This document shows positions 55,461-64,000 of a DNA stretch of 64,000 nt, in pieces. Under the pieces are notes generated by a model, which saw only the letters and a program-made list of their open reading frames with translations, was not told the origin of the DNA and did no database searches. Each line of letters begins with the position of its first letter. The stretch's first letter is position 1. Location: NCBI GenBank assembly GCA_031216915.1, contig CM062288.1, forward strand, positions 175,625,919 to 175,689,918, read 5' to 3'. The DNA comes from Pictodentalium vernedei. Its lineage: Eukaryota; Mollusca; Scaphopoda; Dentaliida; Dentaliidae. The position numbers were made by a program, and so were the translations under genes.

Positions 55461-56843
55461 TTACTGAGGGATGTGATACATCCCACGCCCATTACGAGAG
55501 CAGATGGCCAACAGGTCATTAACTGAGGCCTTCCTCAGAACGGCAATGCGTTGGGTAACATCCCCAATATAGGCTGGCGTTGAGATGTCGATACCCAAGG
55601 GGCCATGGAAATAAGGGGAGTCAGTCTCCACCAAAAGACGGTCCGCTGGTATGGCCTGGAGTCCTAAAATTTGGCGATCCGAAAAACAGTAACACTTTAC
55701 CCCAACACTGAAGTAACATCTTTCGAATGCCCCGATCCAACTCTTTACCATACCAACAGTGCCTGAAAAACAATGTAAATGGATGACCTGCTGGGGGCTA
55801 CATATATGACTGACAATCTGAAGACCCCGGGAATAAACATCAGACATGGTTGGGGCCCCTTCCCTAGGACCACGAAGATGCAAAACCAGAGGCTTATCAG
55901 GAATGGCCAACTTGCTCACCTCCTCCAAAAATTCGTCCTGTAAGTCCCCAAAAATACTGGGCTCAGTCCTATCTAAACCAACTTCTCCAAGAGCAGACAC
56001 CTGGGGGAGAAGGGACCTAATCTGAGCCAGGTGTTGCTGAACGAAGACCACAGGAATTTTGCTGAGATGCCTGGGGTGCAAACCGATTCCACTAGCAATA
56101 CCAGGGTTGGGATCAGGACCTCGCGGGTAGGTATCTGGGTCGCAATAAATTGCAACACCACCCACGACATGAACTGGCACCTGAGGGGGACGGGACCTTC
56201 CCGGAGTGAGAAATGCTGTAGCAGACAAATCCGGCAAGGACAACATCGATCTCGACCTGTCTAAATGAAAATGGGAGTCAAATGCCTCTACCTGTGGAGT
56301 GGGACCTGAGGGCAAAGCTCTAGATAAACAATCAAAATCCAATAAAGGAGTGACAACTGATGGTGAAGGAGCAGCAAGTCCAGGTGGAGGCCTAACAACC
56401 GGAGCACCAGAAATCAATGACGGTTCCATGGTCGACTCAATCTGGGGAGAAGGAGTATCCACAACTGAAGATCCGGCTACTGGAGAAGAACACTGAGATG
56501 AAGGAGGCAGATGCCCTGGCACGGTAATGGTTAAAGAATCCTGAGCCTGCAAGTCAGTGGGGGTTCCAGGCAATTCCGGGGGAACTCCAGTGGGAAGCTG
56601 AGCATCACCTGATAAAATGAGAGGGCGTTGACCCTGGGGAACCTGTGCTAAGCACCACATTAATGCTCTCCAATGGAGCAACCCAGCCCTAGAATTCAAG
56701 GGCGTAAGAACAAAAGTGGGAGGAACAGGCCATCCCTGGTGCTTACAAAGAGCTACCATACACTTACTCGAGGCCACAGAAGGCTCCGTATTGGAGGAGA
56801 TTACCCCACTGTCATCCACCCCCCCCCCCCCGTACCAACCCAT
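55461..56843 (-). CDS. TatD-like metal-dependent hydrolase encoded by a retroelement
   Basis: A 460-codon open frame; the ATG at 56843 lies beside a C13 run, so the true start may be further upstream after a frameshift. Residues 1-185 are Pro/Ser-rich without a known domain. Residues 187-460 are TatD-like: FDSHFHLDR (metal-binding H191, H193), GIGLHPRH, ALGEVGLDR (E287), LVLHLRG (H322), IHLHCFSGT (H357) and VETDSPYF (D408). All expected metal ligands are present, so an active nuclease is plausible. TatD enzymes are 3'-5' exonucleases or AP-type DNases. Host TatD is about 260-300 residues with no such N-terminal extension. The ORF follows a C2H2 region on the same strand and precedes the LTR. 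Confidence 0.8.
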   Translation of the reverse strand: MGWYGGGGVDDSGVISSNTEPSVASSKCMVALCKHQGWPVPPTFVLTPLNSRAGLLHWRALMWCLAQVPQGQRPLILSGDAQLPTGVPPELPGTPTDLQAQDSLTITVPGHLPPSSQCSSPVAGSSVVDTPSPQIESTMEPSLISGAPVVRPPPGLAAPSPSVVTPLLDFDCLSRALPSGPTPQVEAFDSHFHLDRSRSMLSLPDLSATAFLTPGRSRPPQVPVHVVGGVAIYCDPDTYPRGPDPNPGIASGIGLHPRHLSKIPVVFVQQHLAQIRSLLPQVSALGEVGLDRTEPSIFGDLQDEFLEEVSKLAIPDKPLVLHLRGPREGAPTMSDVYSRGLQIVSHICSPQQVIHLHCFSGTVGMVKSWIGAFERCYFSVGVKCYCFSDRQILGLQAIPADRLLVETDSPYFHGPLGIDISTPAYIGDVTQRIAVLRKASVNDLLAICSRNGRGMYHIPQ

Positions 56844-56961
56844 CCAGGTCCACCCTTAGAGCCCTGACAATAGCCATCAAACTATTTAGTTGTCTGGTTG
56901 GGTTAGGGAGAGAAGTTTCAACTTCTGGCTCCCAAAAATAACCAGGTAGGTGGGCAGACTG

Positions 56962-57560
56962 TCAGTGCCTCCTCATGGACCTCGAGATTACCCCGCATTC
57001 CGGAAAAGGACACCTGGGAGCCCTTCCCCTCTGGCGTCGAACCTGGGAGGCCTCTGCACTCCCTACCTCCTCAGAGAAGGTAACTTTACGTCCATCGGCC
57101 TGATGGGAAGACTGTGGCTGTGTAGCAGCCTCTACCCTAATCTCCCGCTTAGGATGAGGGGAACGGGAACGGCGTCTTTTCCCCGACGTAATATTTAATT
57201 CTGTGACCCTGAGGGACCCTGGGTGTGGAAGATCTAGACTTAGAAGACTGGGAACACCCCTACCTCTTCCAACTGGCACTTTAGGGGTCACATATTGTGG
57301 ACCATGATCCTCACTGGTGGACGCATCCACCGTTAATACCGTGCTTGTTGGGGTGGTGGGTTTCCCCACCGGAGTGGTTGGGTTGGCAATCTTGTAAACC
57401 ACCCTGGGGAGGGTTGGGTCCCGTTTAAACGGATGTCTTGGCATGAGCCTATCACTCCTGAGTTTTCTTGTGTGGAAGCTGGCCACCATGATCTTTTGGG
57501 GCTTTCCGCCTCCTCATTTTCTGTACCTGTTTTGAACATATCTGAAAAGAAGAAGGGTGA
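56962..57560 (-). CDS. Zinc-finger ORF upstream of TatD, probably its N-terminal part
   Basis: A frame open from 57489 to 56962 encodes a basic Ser/Pro-rich protein (GKRRRSRSPHPKRE) and ends with a C2H2-like CPFPECGVISRSMRRH; a second H follows just beyond. Upstream on the same strand is CTTCTTCTTTTCAGATATG (about 57540-57560), which looks like a splice acceptor before an ATG. Probably this and the TatD frame were one ORF3 made from a spliced RNA, now split by frameshifts and a stop between 56962 and 56843. Its role is unknown. Confidence 0.5.
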
Positions 57561-57745
57561 CCCAGAGTCAGCTCGCACCGCAGGCACGTAGTTTTAGTAG
57601 GTTAGCCCGATTTTGTGTGCAACGAAGCGAAGTTAATCCTTATTAATGAGTTTCTTCTTCAAAGTAGACTGTTATTGGTGAGTATATTGTGCCAGACATT
57701 CTTCAAAAAGAGTGAATTGTGCAAGACATTCTTCTGAAAAGAAGG

Positions 57746-58357
57746 TTAGTTTTGAGTTAAATCGCACCGAGGACAAGAGTACTTGTCCAAAAGTTCTGCG
57801 TCGTGCTCTGATACATTCACACACACACCATGGTACCATTCCAGACAATAATCGCACTGAATCATAAATGTGCCATTATCGGGCTGACGACAAGTGCAGT
57901 ACGGGGGAACTTTAGATCCCGAGGCCTGAGTTCTTGACAGATGTCTTTGTATCCAAGGGGGTAAAGTAGTATCTAAACAAAGCTTCAATTTATCATGGTG
58001 AATGGTGGAAACTTTGTTATTGAATTGAATTTTGTAAAGATATGGTTGTATTACCTGTAAAATGATTCCTGGGCCTTGCCAAACTGGGTTCAGTTTCTTA
58101 GTTTCCCCTGTTTTATTTCCAGAGTTCAAAACATAGACTGTATCATTTGGCTTGTAAGTTGAAGTTCGAGTGTGTTGATCATAATGCTGCTTCATTACCT
58201 TTTGTTGAGATTTTAAAGTAGAACGAGCAGTATCATGGGCTATTCGAATAGACTCAACTAGGTCATTCACATACTCTGGAATGGTACTTGATTCAGGTTT
58301 CGGTGGGCACCCAAAAACGAGGTCAGTAAGGTGGCAAACTTCCCGACCCAACATCAT
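57746..58357 (-). CDS. Gypsy integrase C-terminus fused to a PHD finger
   Basis: The frame contains the integrase C-terminal SH3-like region (KPNDTVYVLNSGNKTG, LNPVWQGPGIILQVIQPYLY, IHHDKLKLC) and ends with a C4HC3 PHD finger: YCTCRQP, MIQCDYCLEWYHGVCV, and SCPRC before the stop. The spacing C-x-C and the MIxCDxCxEWYHG signature are like PHD fingers of the KDM7/PHF2 and ING classes, several of which read H3K4me3. The fusion would place a histone reader where chromoviruses carry a chromodomain. Methyl-lysine binding is inference; the cysteine/histidine ligands are visible. Confidence 0.8.
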   Translation of the reverse strand: MMLGREVCHLTDLVFGCPPKPESSTIPEYVNDLVESIRIAHDTARSTLKSQQKVMKQHYDQHTRTSTYKPNDTVYVLNSGNKTGETKKLNPVWQGPGIILQVIQPYLYKIQFNNKVSTIHHDKLKLCLDTTLPPWIQRHLSRTQASGSKVPPYCTCRQPDNGTFMIQCDYCLEWYHGVCVNVSEHDAELLDKYSCPRCDLTQN

Positions 58358-58379
58358 TTTATTTGGGGTGTGCCCTGTG

Positions 58380-59076
58380 TGTCGATTAACAGCTTATCGC
58401 AGAGCACCCGCCAATTGAGCCAGATGTAAATCCCAAGTGGATTGGGTTCTATCTACAAAACATCGCACTGCATCCATAAGGGTGCGATTATATCTCTCCA
58501 CCTGGCCATTGGCGGATGGCCGGTAAGCTGTGGTTCTGGCCTTAAAGATGTGCAAGGCCTCACAGGCAAGGGTGAATAACTTACTTTCAAAGTTAGTTCC
58601 CCTGTCTGTAAAAATCTGATTTGGGCATCCAAAACGGGTAAAAAAAACTCATTAACAGCAGCAGTGGCTGTCACTTCTGTGGTTTGACAAGGGAGGGGAA
58701 TACACTCCACCCATTTGGTGAACTGATCCACCGTCATCAATATAAACTCATTACCACGTTCTGTACGGGGTAGGGGTCCTAGAAAGTCAAGATGAACCCG
58801 CTCCATGCGTGCACCAGCATGATAAAGGGTTAAAGGATGCCTTGCCCGTCTGGAGGGTTTCTTCCTCTGGCTGCAAAGGGCACATGCTTTTACATATTGT
58901 TCAATATCTTCTGACATTCGAGGCCAATAATATTTTTGTTTTAATCGAGCTTGTGTGCGATTTATTCCCTGGTGGCCGGATGCAGGAATATCATGCCCAA
59001 ATGATAACGCCTCGGCCTGGAGGGATTTGGGAATCACCAAGACAGTTTCCTCATTTTTGCGCCGTTTACATAACAA
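58380..59076 (-). pseudogene. Gypsy integrase, zinc-binding and catalytic core, frameshifted
   Basis: The minus-strand frame reads an HHCC domain (HDIPASGHQG, CALCSQRKK) and the first catalytic Asp in VHLDFLGPLP. A frameshift at an A run near 58645 is followed, in another frame, by FTDRGTNFESK (second Asp) and ANGQVERYNRTL (Glu). The last part joins the 58357 ORF after a stop at about 58398. Integrase inserts the cDNA. One indel and one stop separate it from a readable enzyme. Confidence 0.8.
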
Positions 59077-59279
59077 GCGATTGTGAAGATAGAATCTATG
59101 TCGATTGTTTTAGCAGTTGGTCTTGCCAAGAACAGGGTGGACTCGGAGGGCTTCTCTTTGGACAGTAACCATTTTACCAAGAATGTTAGGTCAGGGTCCG
59201 ACCACTGCTCTGTCATAAGGTCATTTTGAGAATAACCTGCAAAGCTATGGCTAGCTCGGTCTATAACTGTGTGAGTCGC

Positions 59280-59615
59280 ACAAATTGTAGGGAGGTGTAA
59301 CCCATCCAAATCAGAGAGACCAAAATGTCCCTCACTATCCAATGTACTAGCTTTATATGGGTCATGTATGGTAGGGAGGTTCAATCCGTCCCAGTCAGAG
59401 AGACCAAAATGTCCCTCACTATCAACTGTACTAGTTTGATGTGGGTCACATATGGTAGGGAGGTTCAATCCGTCCCAGTCAGAGAGGCCAAAATGTCCCT
59501 CACTATCAGCTGTACTAGTTTGATATGGGTCACATATGGTAGGGAGGTTCAATCCGTCCCAGTCAGAGAGGCCAAAATGTCCCTCACTATCAACTGTAGT
59601 GGCCTGATATGGCGG
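59280..59615 (-). repeat. 84-bp in-frame tandem repeat, four units
   Basis: The anchor CAAAATGTCCCTCACTATC occurs at 59321, 59405, 59489 and 59573, exactly 84 bp apart. On the minus strand each unit encodes a 28-residue repeat containing DSEGHFGLSDWDGLNLPTI. The array lies just N-terminal to the integrase zinc-binding domain in pol. Confidence 0.9.
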
Positions 59616-59649
59616 TGAGTGGTGTAGCTTTCCACCCTCCTATCACAGG

Positions 59650-61120
59650 GTTGTTATTTTAAGTTTATTCTAAATTTTTAAAATAAGTAAACAATTCGAG
59701 TTATTTAGAATGAATGAAAGAAAGGAACTTTTTAATAATCAGTGTGAGTAAACTGGGTAAGCTCATTAATTTAATTAAGTTCGTATTCGGAAAGTGTTCT
59801 TTGTTCAGTCGCTGTCATGCAGGGACTGTGTAAACAATGCATTCCAAATTAGAACTTATTGAAAAGTCAGTTCATGTCACTGCAAGTCATCAAAGCCGTC
59901 TTTTGTAAATTAGCACCTTTGCCCAAATCAAGTCTTTGATAGGTGATGCGCGCGTCTATATAAGACCCCTCGAGTTTACCTCAGGACAGACTCGCTAGGA
60001 TGGGATAATCGTTAGTTCACGCGGTGTAGTAAAGAGTTAATGTATTTGTGTGGTTCCGGTAAGCCGTCATTTGGACGACAGGATTCCCGATCTGATGATT
60101 TGCATCGAAGGGAGACGCCGAAGAAGAATCGATGAGTATATGTAGTATTTAGTTTATAGTATTTAGTTGTGATAACACGTCGTAGTTACATAGTTATTAG
60201 TTAACAGTTTTAAGTGTATTAGTGAATCTGTGTTATTAGATGATCAGTTGTTATTATTGTGAGTTAGAAGCACTATTAGCAGGAATTGTAGGTGATAAGA
60301 TATTCTAAAGGGTGAAATTTAGTATTAAAGGTAATTCCCCATAATGTGGTAGGCGCAACAGGATAAATGCGCGCATGAGCGGTTGAGTGAAAGATCTCGT
60401 GGTTTCTTACCAGTAGTCGCAGCTTCGACCTTTCTCTACGAATATAAATTTGGGAAACAATTTAATTTTAGATGATATTTTAGTACTTGTTTTCGGTGGG
60501 ATTCAGTGACTAGTCACAAAACTCATTTCAGTAGTGTTGAGATTATTTATTTAGGATTTGTTGGCTATTTGTAAATAAGAGTATAGAAGATTTATATATA
60601 AAAATTGTTGGTTTGTTAATAGTCTTTATCTTATTAATGAAGAAGCCCTGAGTACCCTAGGAATTGATGGAACCTCAGCCCCGCCAAGAAATTAGCCCAT
60701 GCTAGTTCATTACCGTTGAAAGCAATTGACTAAAGCGCGGCGCTACTCTATGGTTTGTGAATAAGCAATTGCGATTTACAAAAGTGAGCTAGTGAAAATC
60801 CCCTGTCCCCGGTAAAAGAGTATCTTAGGTCCCCGGCAAAGTTGATCAACCCCAGCCTTGGCCCTCCGTTGACAAGCGCCCTCTGGCAAATAAATATTCA
60901 CTCTCTCCGAGACGTTGCCACGGCGGCGTTCCAGGGGACGGTAATTTCTATTTATCAGAAAGTGCTAACACCTGTGTAGACACCTGAGTGAGTGATTCCC
61001 CAGTGGAAGTAACGCGTGGTTCCACTTTGCAGGCGGACCGTTTGGTCATATTTGGTGGAGAATCCGAATTAGTTCATCTATTTAGCTTGAACCTTTCCCA
61101 GTACTCTCACTAGACTGACA
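59650..61120 (+). repeat. 5' LTR and leader region of the right-hand Gypsy element (inferred)
   Basis: The sequence starting near TGTTATTTTAAGTTTATTC contains a TATA box TCTATATAAGACC at about 59956 and no ORF. Near its end, TTTGGTGGAGAATCCGAATT (about 61051) may be the primer-binding site, followed by a 50-bp leader and the pol ATG at 61121. Without the 3' LTR the ends cannot be confirmed. An LTR of about 1.4 kb would be long for Gypsy. Confidence 0.4.
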
Positions 61121-64000
61121 ATGGGTTCCACAGAAGCTTTCCGAGAGATGTTTGATTACATTCGTGAAATTAAGGAGAAAGTCATTCAGCAAAATGCAAT
61201 TCGAGCTGCCCAGATCTCACGTAACTCTGACCCACATACACACTGGAATGACTGTGGCCAGCGCCAACTACACACTGAAAGAGATTTCTCAAGACGTCGG
61301 GAGTATCGCCCGTTTATAGGTAAGAGGCGACAATTTCCCTTGTGCCATAGATGTGGAAGACATTACCATAACTCATCAACTTGTCCCGCTGGGAATTATA
61401 GATGTAACACGTGTAAGCGCACTGGCCATGTCAGTTCAACATGCAGATTTAATGCGATACCTGTACTAAGCACCTCAGTTAGTACGGAAATGGATGGAAA
61501 TAAAGTCGACGTTAGGTTGGAAAATCTATATACTAGAATTCCTGCACTGGTTGATACGGGAGCCAGTCGCTCCTGTATATCAAAAGAAATCTTAGAGTCC
61601 GTTCGCTTGTGGGGCAAAATTGAAATTCTTCCTCCTAGTATTAAACTCATAGCGGGTGTAGACGGCAATTTACTGAAGGTTTTAGGAGAAACAAATTTAC
61701 ATTTATCCCTGGGTAGGCTAGATATGACTCAAACTTTTTTAATTTTGGAAAGAATGCCAGCACATATTATTTTAGGTATGGACTTTTTAACTGAAAACAA
61801 GGCTAATATTGACCTAGGTCAAAGAACTCTTATACTGCAGAATGGTATGACACACGCTCCAATAAACAATATCGAAGAACAACCTAATTGTGCAAATAAT
61901 GTAACAGTGCTAGAGGACGTAACTTTGGAACCCCGAAGTGAGACTATTATACCGGTACGTGTGGGTTTTGATAGAATTACTTCGCGTGTAGGTATTATCG
62001 AACCGGATTCAAATTTAGTTAGTCACAAGAACATTTTGGCTGCACGTACGCTTGTAGAAGTGGTTAACAATAGGGCTGTTTCTAAAGTTCTTAACCCCAC
62101 CAATTCCTATGTTAGGCTCACATCTTCACAGGTTATCGGTTGTTTTTACCCCATCCGTCCTGATGATATTCTGCATTCAGTTGAAAAAAGCGATGTTAGT
62201 GCCAAAGCGACGGTGAATTACATTGGTCATGATGGTTCCAACAATTATGACAATTACTTTGCCGAAGCCGAGTCGCTTGGCATCGATTTATCCCACTCTG
62301 ATTTATCAAGTCTACAGAAACAGGCACTGTTGGTGCTAATAGGTCAGAATAGGGATTGCTTCGCTAAGGATTTGTCCGAACTTGGAATGTCTCGCATATA
62401 TAGCCATAAAATCGATACAGGTGATGCGACCCCAGTGAGACGTCGGTTTTATAGGGCTTCACCAGCAATGAAGGAAGAGATTAGCAGACAAATTGACGAA
62501 CTTGAAGAACATGGCATTATTGAGCCTTCAGTCTCGGAATGGATGTCCCCTGTTGTTATGGTTAGGAAAAAGGACAATTCGTTTAGGTTCACTGTAGATT
62601 ACAGGCAACTGAATGCCTTGACAAAGCCCATTTCATTTCCTTTGCCCAGGTTGGAGGACGTTTTCGACACTCTTGGAAAATCAAGGTCTACGATATTCTC
62701 TTGTCTTGATATGTTCTCAGGATATTTCCAAATTGATTTAGACCAGGATTCCAGACACAAAACCGCTTTTGTCACCCACAGGGGAGTTCATCAATTTAAA
62801 AGACTTCCCATGGGCTTGATGAATAGCGCTTCAAGTTTCCAGTTGGTCATGGCTGAAGTCCTTCGAGATTTACAATGGCACTCGTGTTTGTGTTACGTAG
62901 ACGACCTCCTTGTGTTTTCTAGGTCTTTTGAGGAACACCTCCAGCACTTGTCACAATTGTTTGAGGCCTTGCGTAGAGCAAATCTAAAGTTGAAGCCTTC
63001 TAAGTGTGATTTCGCTGCAAAGGAAATACGCTATTTGGGGCACGTTCTTTCTAAAGATGGTATTTCTGTTGATACTTCGAAAACGGACGCTGTGTCCTCG
63101 TTCCCCCGTCCAAAAAACCTCAAAGATGTTCGTGCTTTCCTTGGTCTCTGTAACTATTATCGACGTTTCGTGTTCAATTTTTCGAAAAAAGCAGCACCTC
63201 TCAATAATCTTCTCAAAAAGAATGTACCATTTCAGTGGGATGCAGAATGTGAGAAGTCCTTTAACACCATGAAAGAGGCCCTGACAAAATCTCCAATTTT
63301 GGCTTTCCCAGATTTTGATAAAGAATTTTTTCTATATACAGACGCGTCAGGATATTCAATAGGTTATATCTTAGGTCAGTTGGATGAAAATGGTAAGGAA
63401 GTGGTTGTCTCATATGGAGGCAGGTCTCTTTCTGAAGCAGAACAAAAATTTGGTATTTCAGAACGCGAATGTCTCGCAATAGTTGAAGGTATTAAACACT
63501 ATCATGTTTATTTAGCGAATGGTAAGTTTACCGTAATCACCGATCATGTTGCTAATTCATATTTACGACACCTTAAACAATGTAGCGGCAGATTAGGCCG
63601 CTGGTCGCTAAAATTACAAGGGTATAATTTTGAAATCGTCCATAAAGCAGGTAGAAAGCATTTGAACGCGGATGCGCTATCGCGACGTGAATATCCACAA
63701 ATTACAAAACCGGCAATAAACGATACTGCCCAGGCCACCGTGATAGCCACAAACAACGTTAAAGAACACGCGGCGTCTCAAACACAAACCGAAGAGGTAA
63801 TACAACAATGTGACCCAATAGATTCTATTACGCGCGTCGCAGCCGTCTCCGAGGCTGACATTAAAAATAAACAAAGATCGGATCCGGACGTAAATGTTTT
63901 TATCGAATATTTAGAAGACAGAATATTACCCGAAGACGATAAAGACGCTAGAAGAGTCATTTTGGAAGCAAATGACTACATTTTGGAAGATGGAATCCTG
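61121..64000 (+). CDS. Gypsy pol polyprotein, intact, 3' partial
   Basis: An uninterrupted 960-codon frame from the ATG at 61121 to the window edge. Order: about 66 residues without a capsid domain; two zinc knuckles (CHRCGRHYHNSSTC and CNTCKRTGHVSSTC); aspartic protease PALVDTGASRSCI; RT with SFRFTVDYRQLNAL, FSCLDMFSGYFQIDLD, RLPMGLMNSASSFQ and active site CYVDDLLVFS; RNase H with YTDASGYSIGYIL, ISERECLAIVEG, VITDHVANSYL and the final NADALSRR; then a linker toward the integrase off the edge. All catalytic residues seen are present, so the element may be young or active. A full capsid domain is missing in front of the knuckles. It reverse-transcribes and processes its own RNA. Confidence 0.92.
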   Translation, partial: MGSTEAFREMFDYIREIKEKVIQQNAIRAAQISRNSDPHTHWNDCGQRQLHTERDFSRRREYRPFIGKRRQFPLCHRCGRHYHNSSTCPAGNYRCNTCKRTGHVSSTCRFNAIPVLSTSVSTEMDGNKVDVRLENLYTRIPALVDTGASRSCISKEILESVRLWGKIEILPPSIKLIAGVDGNLLKVLGETNLHLSLGRLDMTQTFLILERMPAHIILGMDFLTENKANIDLGQRTLILQNGMTHAPINNIEEQPNCANNVTVLEDVTLEPRSETIIPVRVGFDRITSRVGIIEPDSNLVSHKNILAARTLVEVVNNRAVSKVLNPTNSYVRLTSSQVIGCFYPIRPDDILHSVEKSDVSAKATVNYIGHDGSNNYDNYFAEAESLGIDLSHSDLSSLQKQALLVLIGQNRDCFAKDLSELGMSRIYSHKIDTGDATPVRRRFYRASPAMKEEISRQIDELEEHGIIEPSVSEWMSPVVMVRKKDNSFRFTVDYRQLNALTKPISFPLPRLEDVFDTLGKSRSTIFSCLDMFSGYFQIDLDQDSRHKTAFVTHRGVHQFKRLPMGLMNSASSFQLVMAEVLRDLQWHSCLCYVDDLLVFSRSFEEHLQHLSQLFEALRRANLKLKPSKCDFAAKEIRYLGHVLSKDGISVDTSKTDAVSSFPRPKNLKDVRAFLGLCNYYRRFVFNFSKKAAPLNNLLKKNVPFQWDAECEKSFNTMKEALTKSPILAFPDFDKEFFLYTDASGYSIGYILGQLDENGKEVVVSYGGRSLSEAEQKFGISERECLAIVEGIKHYHVYLANGKFTVITDHVANSYLRHLKQCSGRLGRWSLKLQGYNFEIVHKAGRKHLNADALSRREYPQITKPAINDTAQATVIATNNVKEHAASQTQTEEVIQQCDPIDSITRVAAVSEADIKNKQRSDPDVNVFIEYLEDRILPEDDKDARRVILEANDYILEDGIL

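Larger units (their letters stand above)
54948..59645 (-). mobile_element. Gypsy-type LTR retrotransposon, 5'-truncated, with TatD ORF
   Basis: On the minus strand, in order: an 84-bp repeat array and linker (59645-59080), integrase (59076-58380), PHD finger (57900-57746), a zinc-finger ORF (57587-56962), a TatD ORF (56843-55461), a polypurine tract and an LTR (from 55179). Protease, RT and RNase H are absent because the element stops at about 59645. That the C2H2/TatD region belongs to the same element is inferred from strand, order and the LTR after it. Confidence 0.65.

Noticed and set aside
59325-59618. Plus-strand ORF with tandem repeated residues
   Set aside because: It is the antisense shadow of the 84-bp repeat array in the minus-strand pol.

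Overview
The window looks like animal genomic DNA, most likely from a mollusc. It is very gene-poor and packed with nested, mostly decayed transposable elements. The metazoan call rests on one host gene, the last four coding exons of a CDK5-type kinase on the + strand (20816-30169). The molluscan call is an inference: the tRNA-headed SINEs, the DIRS/Ngaro-type tyrosine-recombinase retrotransposons and the hairpin-ended elements with tandem 160-180 bp cores resemble repeats I associate with molluscs. There is no bacterial operon structure, no CRISPR array and no free-standing RNA gene.

Layout. 1-3145: an intronless ORF running off the left edge that encodes a FEN/XPG-like PIN nuclease plus a C-terminal CXC-type cysteine cluster; this is the least familiar protein in the window. 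4893-11031: a Tigger-like MITE split by a SINE, then a broken LINE with coiled-coil ORF1, endonuclease, RT and zinc-knuckle tail. 11032-16330: TTAA MITEs, an apparent hAT element with a decayed ZBED-like transposase, and an inserted element with a hairpin end and tandem core. 18236-20755: palindromic MITEs and two SINEs. 20816-30169: CDK5 exons whose introns carry MITEs, LINE fragments and a 1.86-kb TIR transposon. 30800-32774: more palindromic MITEs. 32774-42898: a nested stack in which a TTAA MITE was split by a 9.9-kb DIRS element with inverted terminal repeats and an internal complementary region. That DIRS element was itself split by an antisense Ngaro-like element (RNase H, tyrosine recombinase, SGNH hydrolase) and by a second unknown insert.

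43110-52140: MITEs, SINEs (one carrying a nested retroposon with 12-bp target duplications), hairpin-ended elements and a tandem array of about 333 bp. 52187-54947: a second, truncated DIRS copy on the minus strand. 54948-59645: a truncated minus-strand Gypsy element with integrase, a C-terminal PHD finger, an 84-bp in-frame repeat array and, downstream of pol, a zinc-finger/TatD-hydrolase ORF region followed by a polypurine tract and an LTR. 59650-64000: the 5' region and an intact 960-codon open pol of another Gypsy element that runs off the right edge.

The host gene and the elements do not form a pathway. What connects the features is insertion history: the nesting order can be read directly in several places. 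The best candidates for undescribed biology are the PIN/CXC protein, the Gypsy element with PHD finger and TatD ORF, and the MITE families that share palindromic cores.
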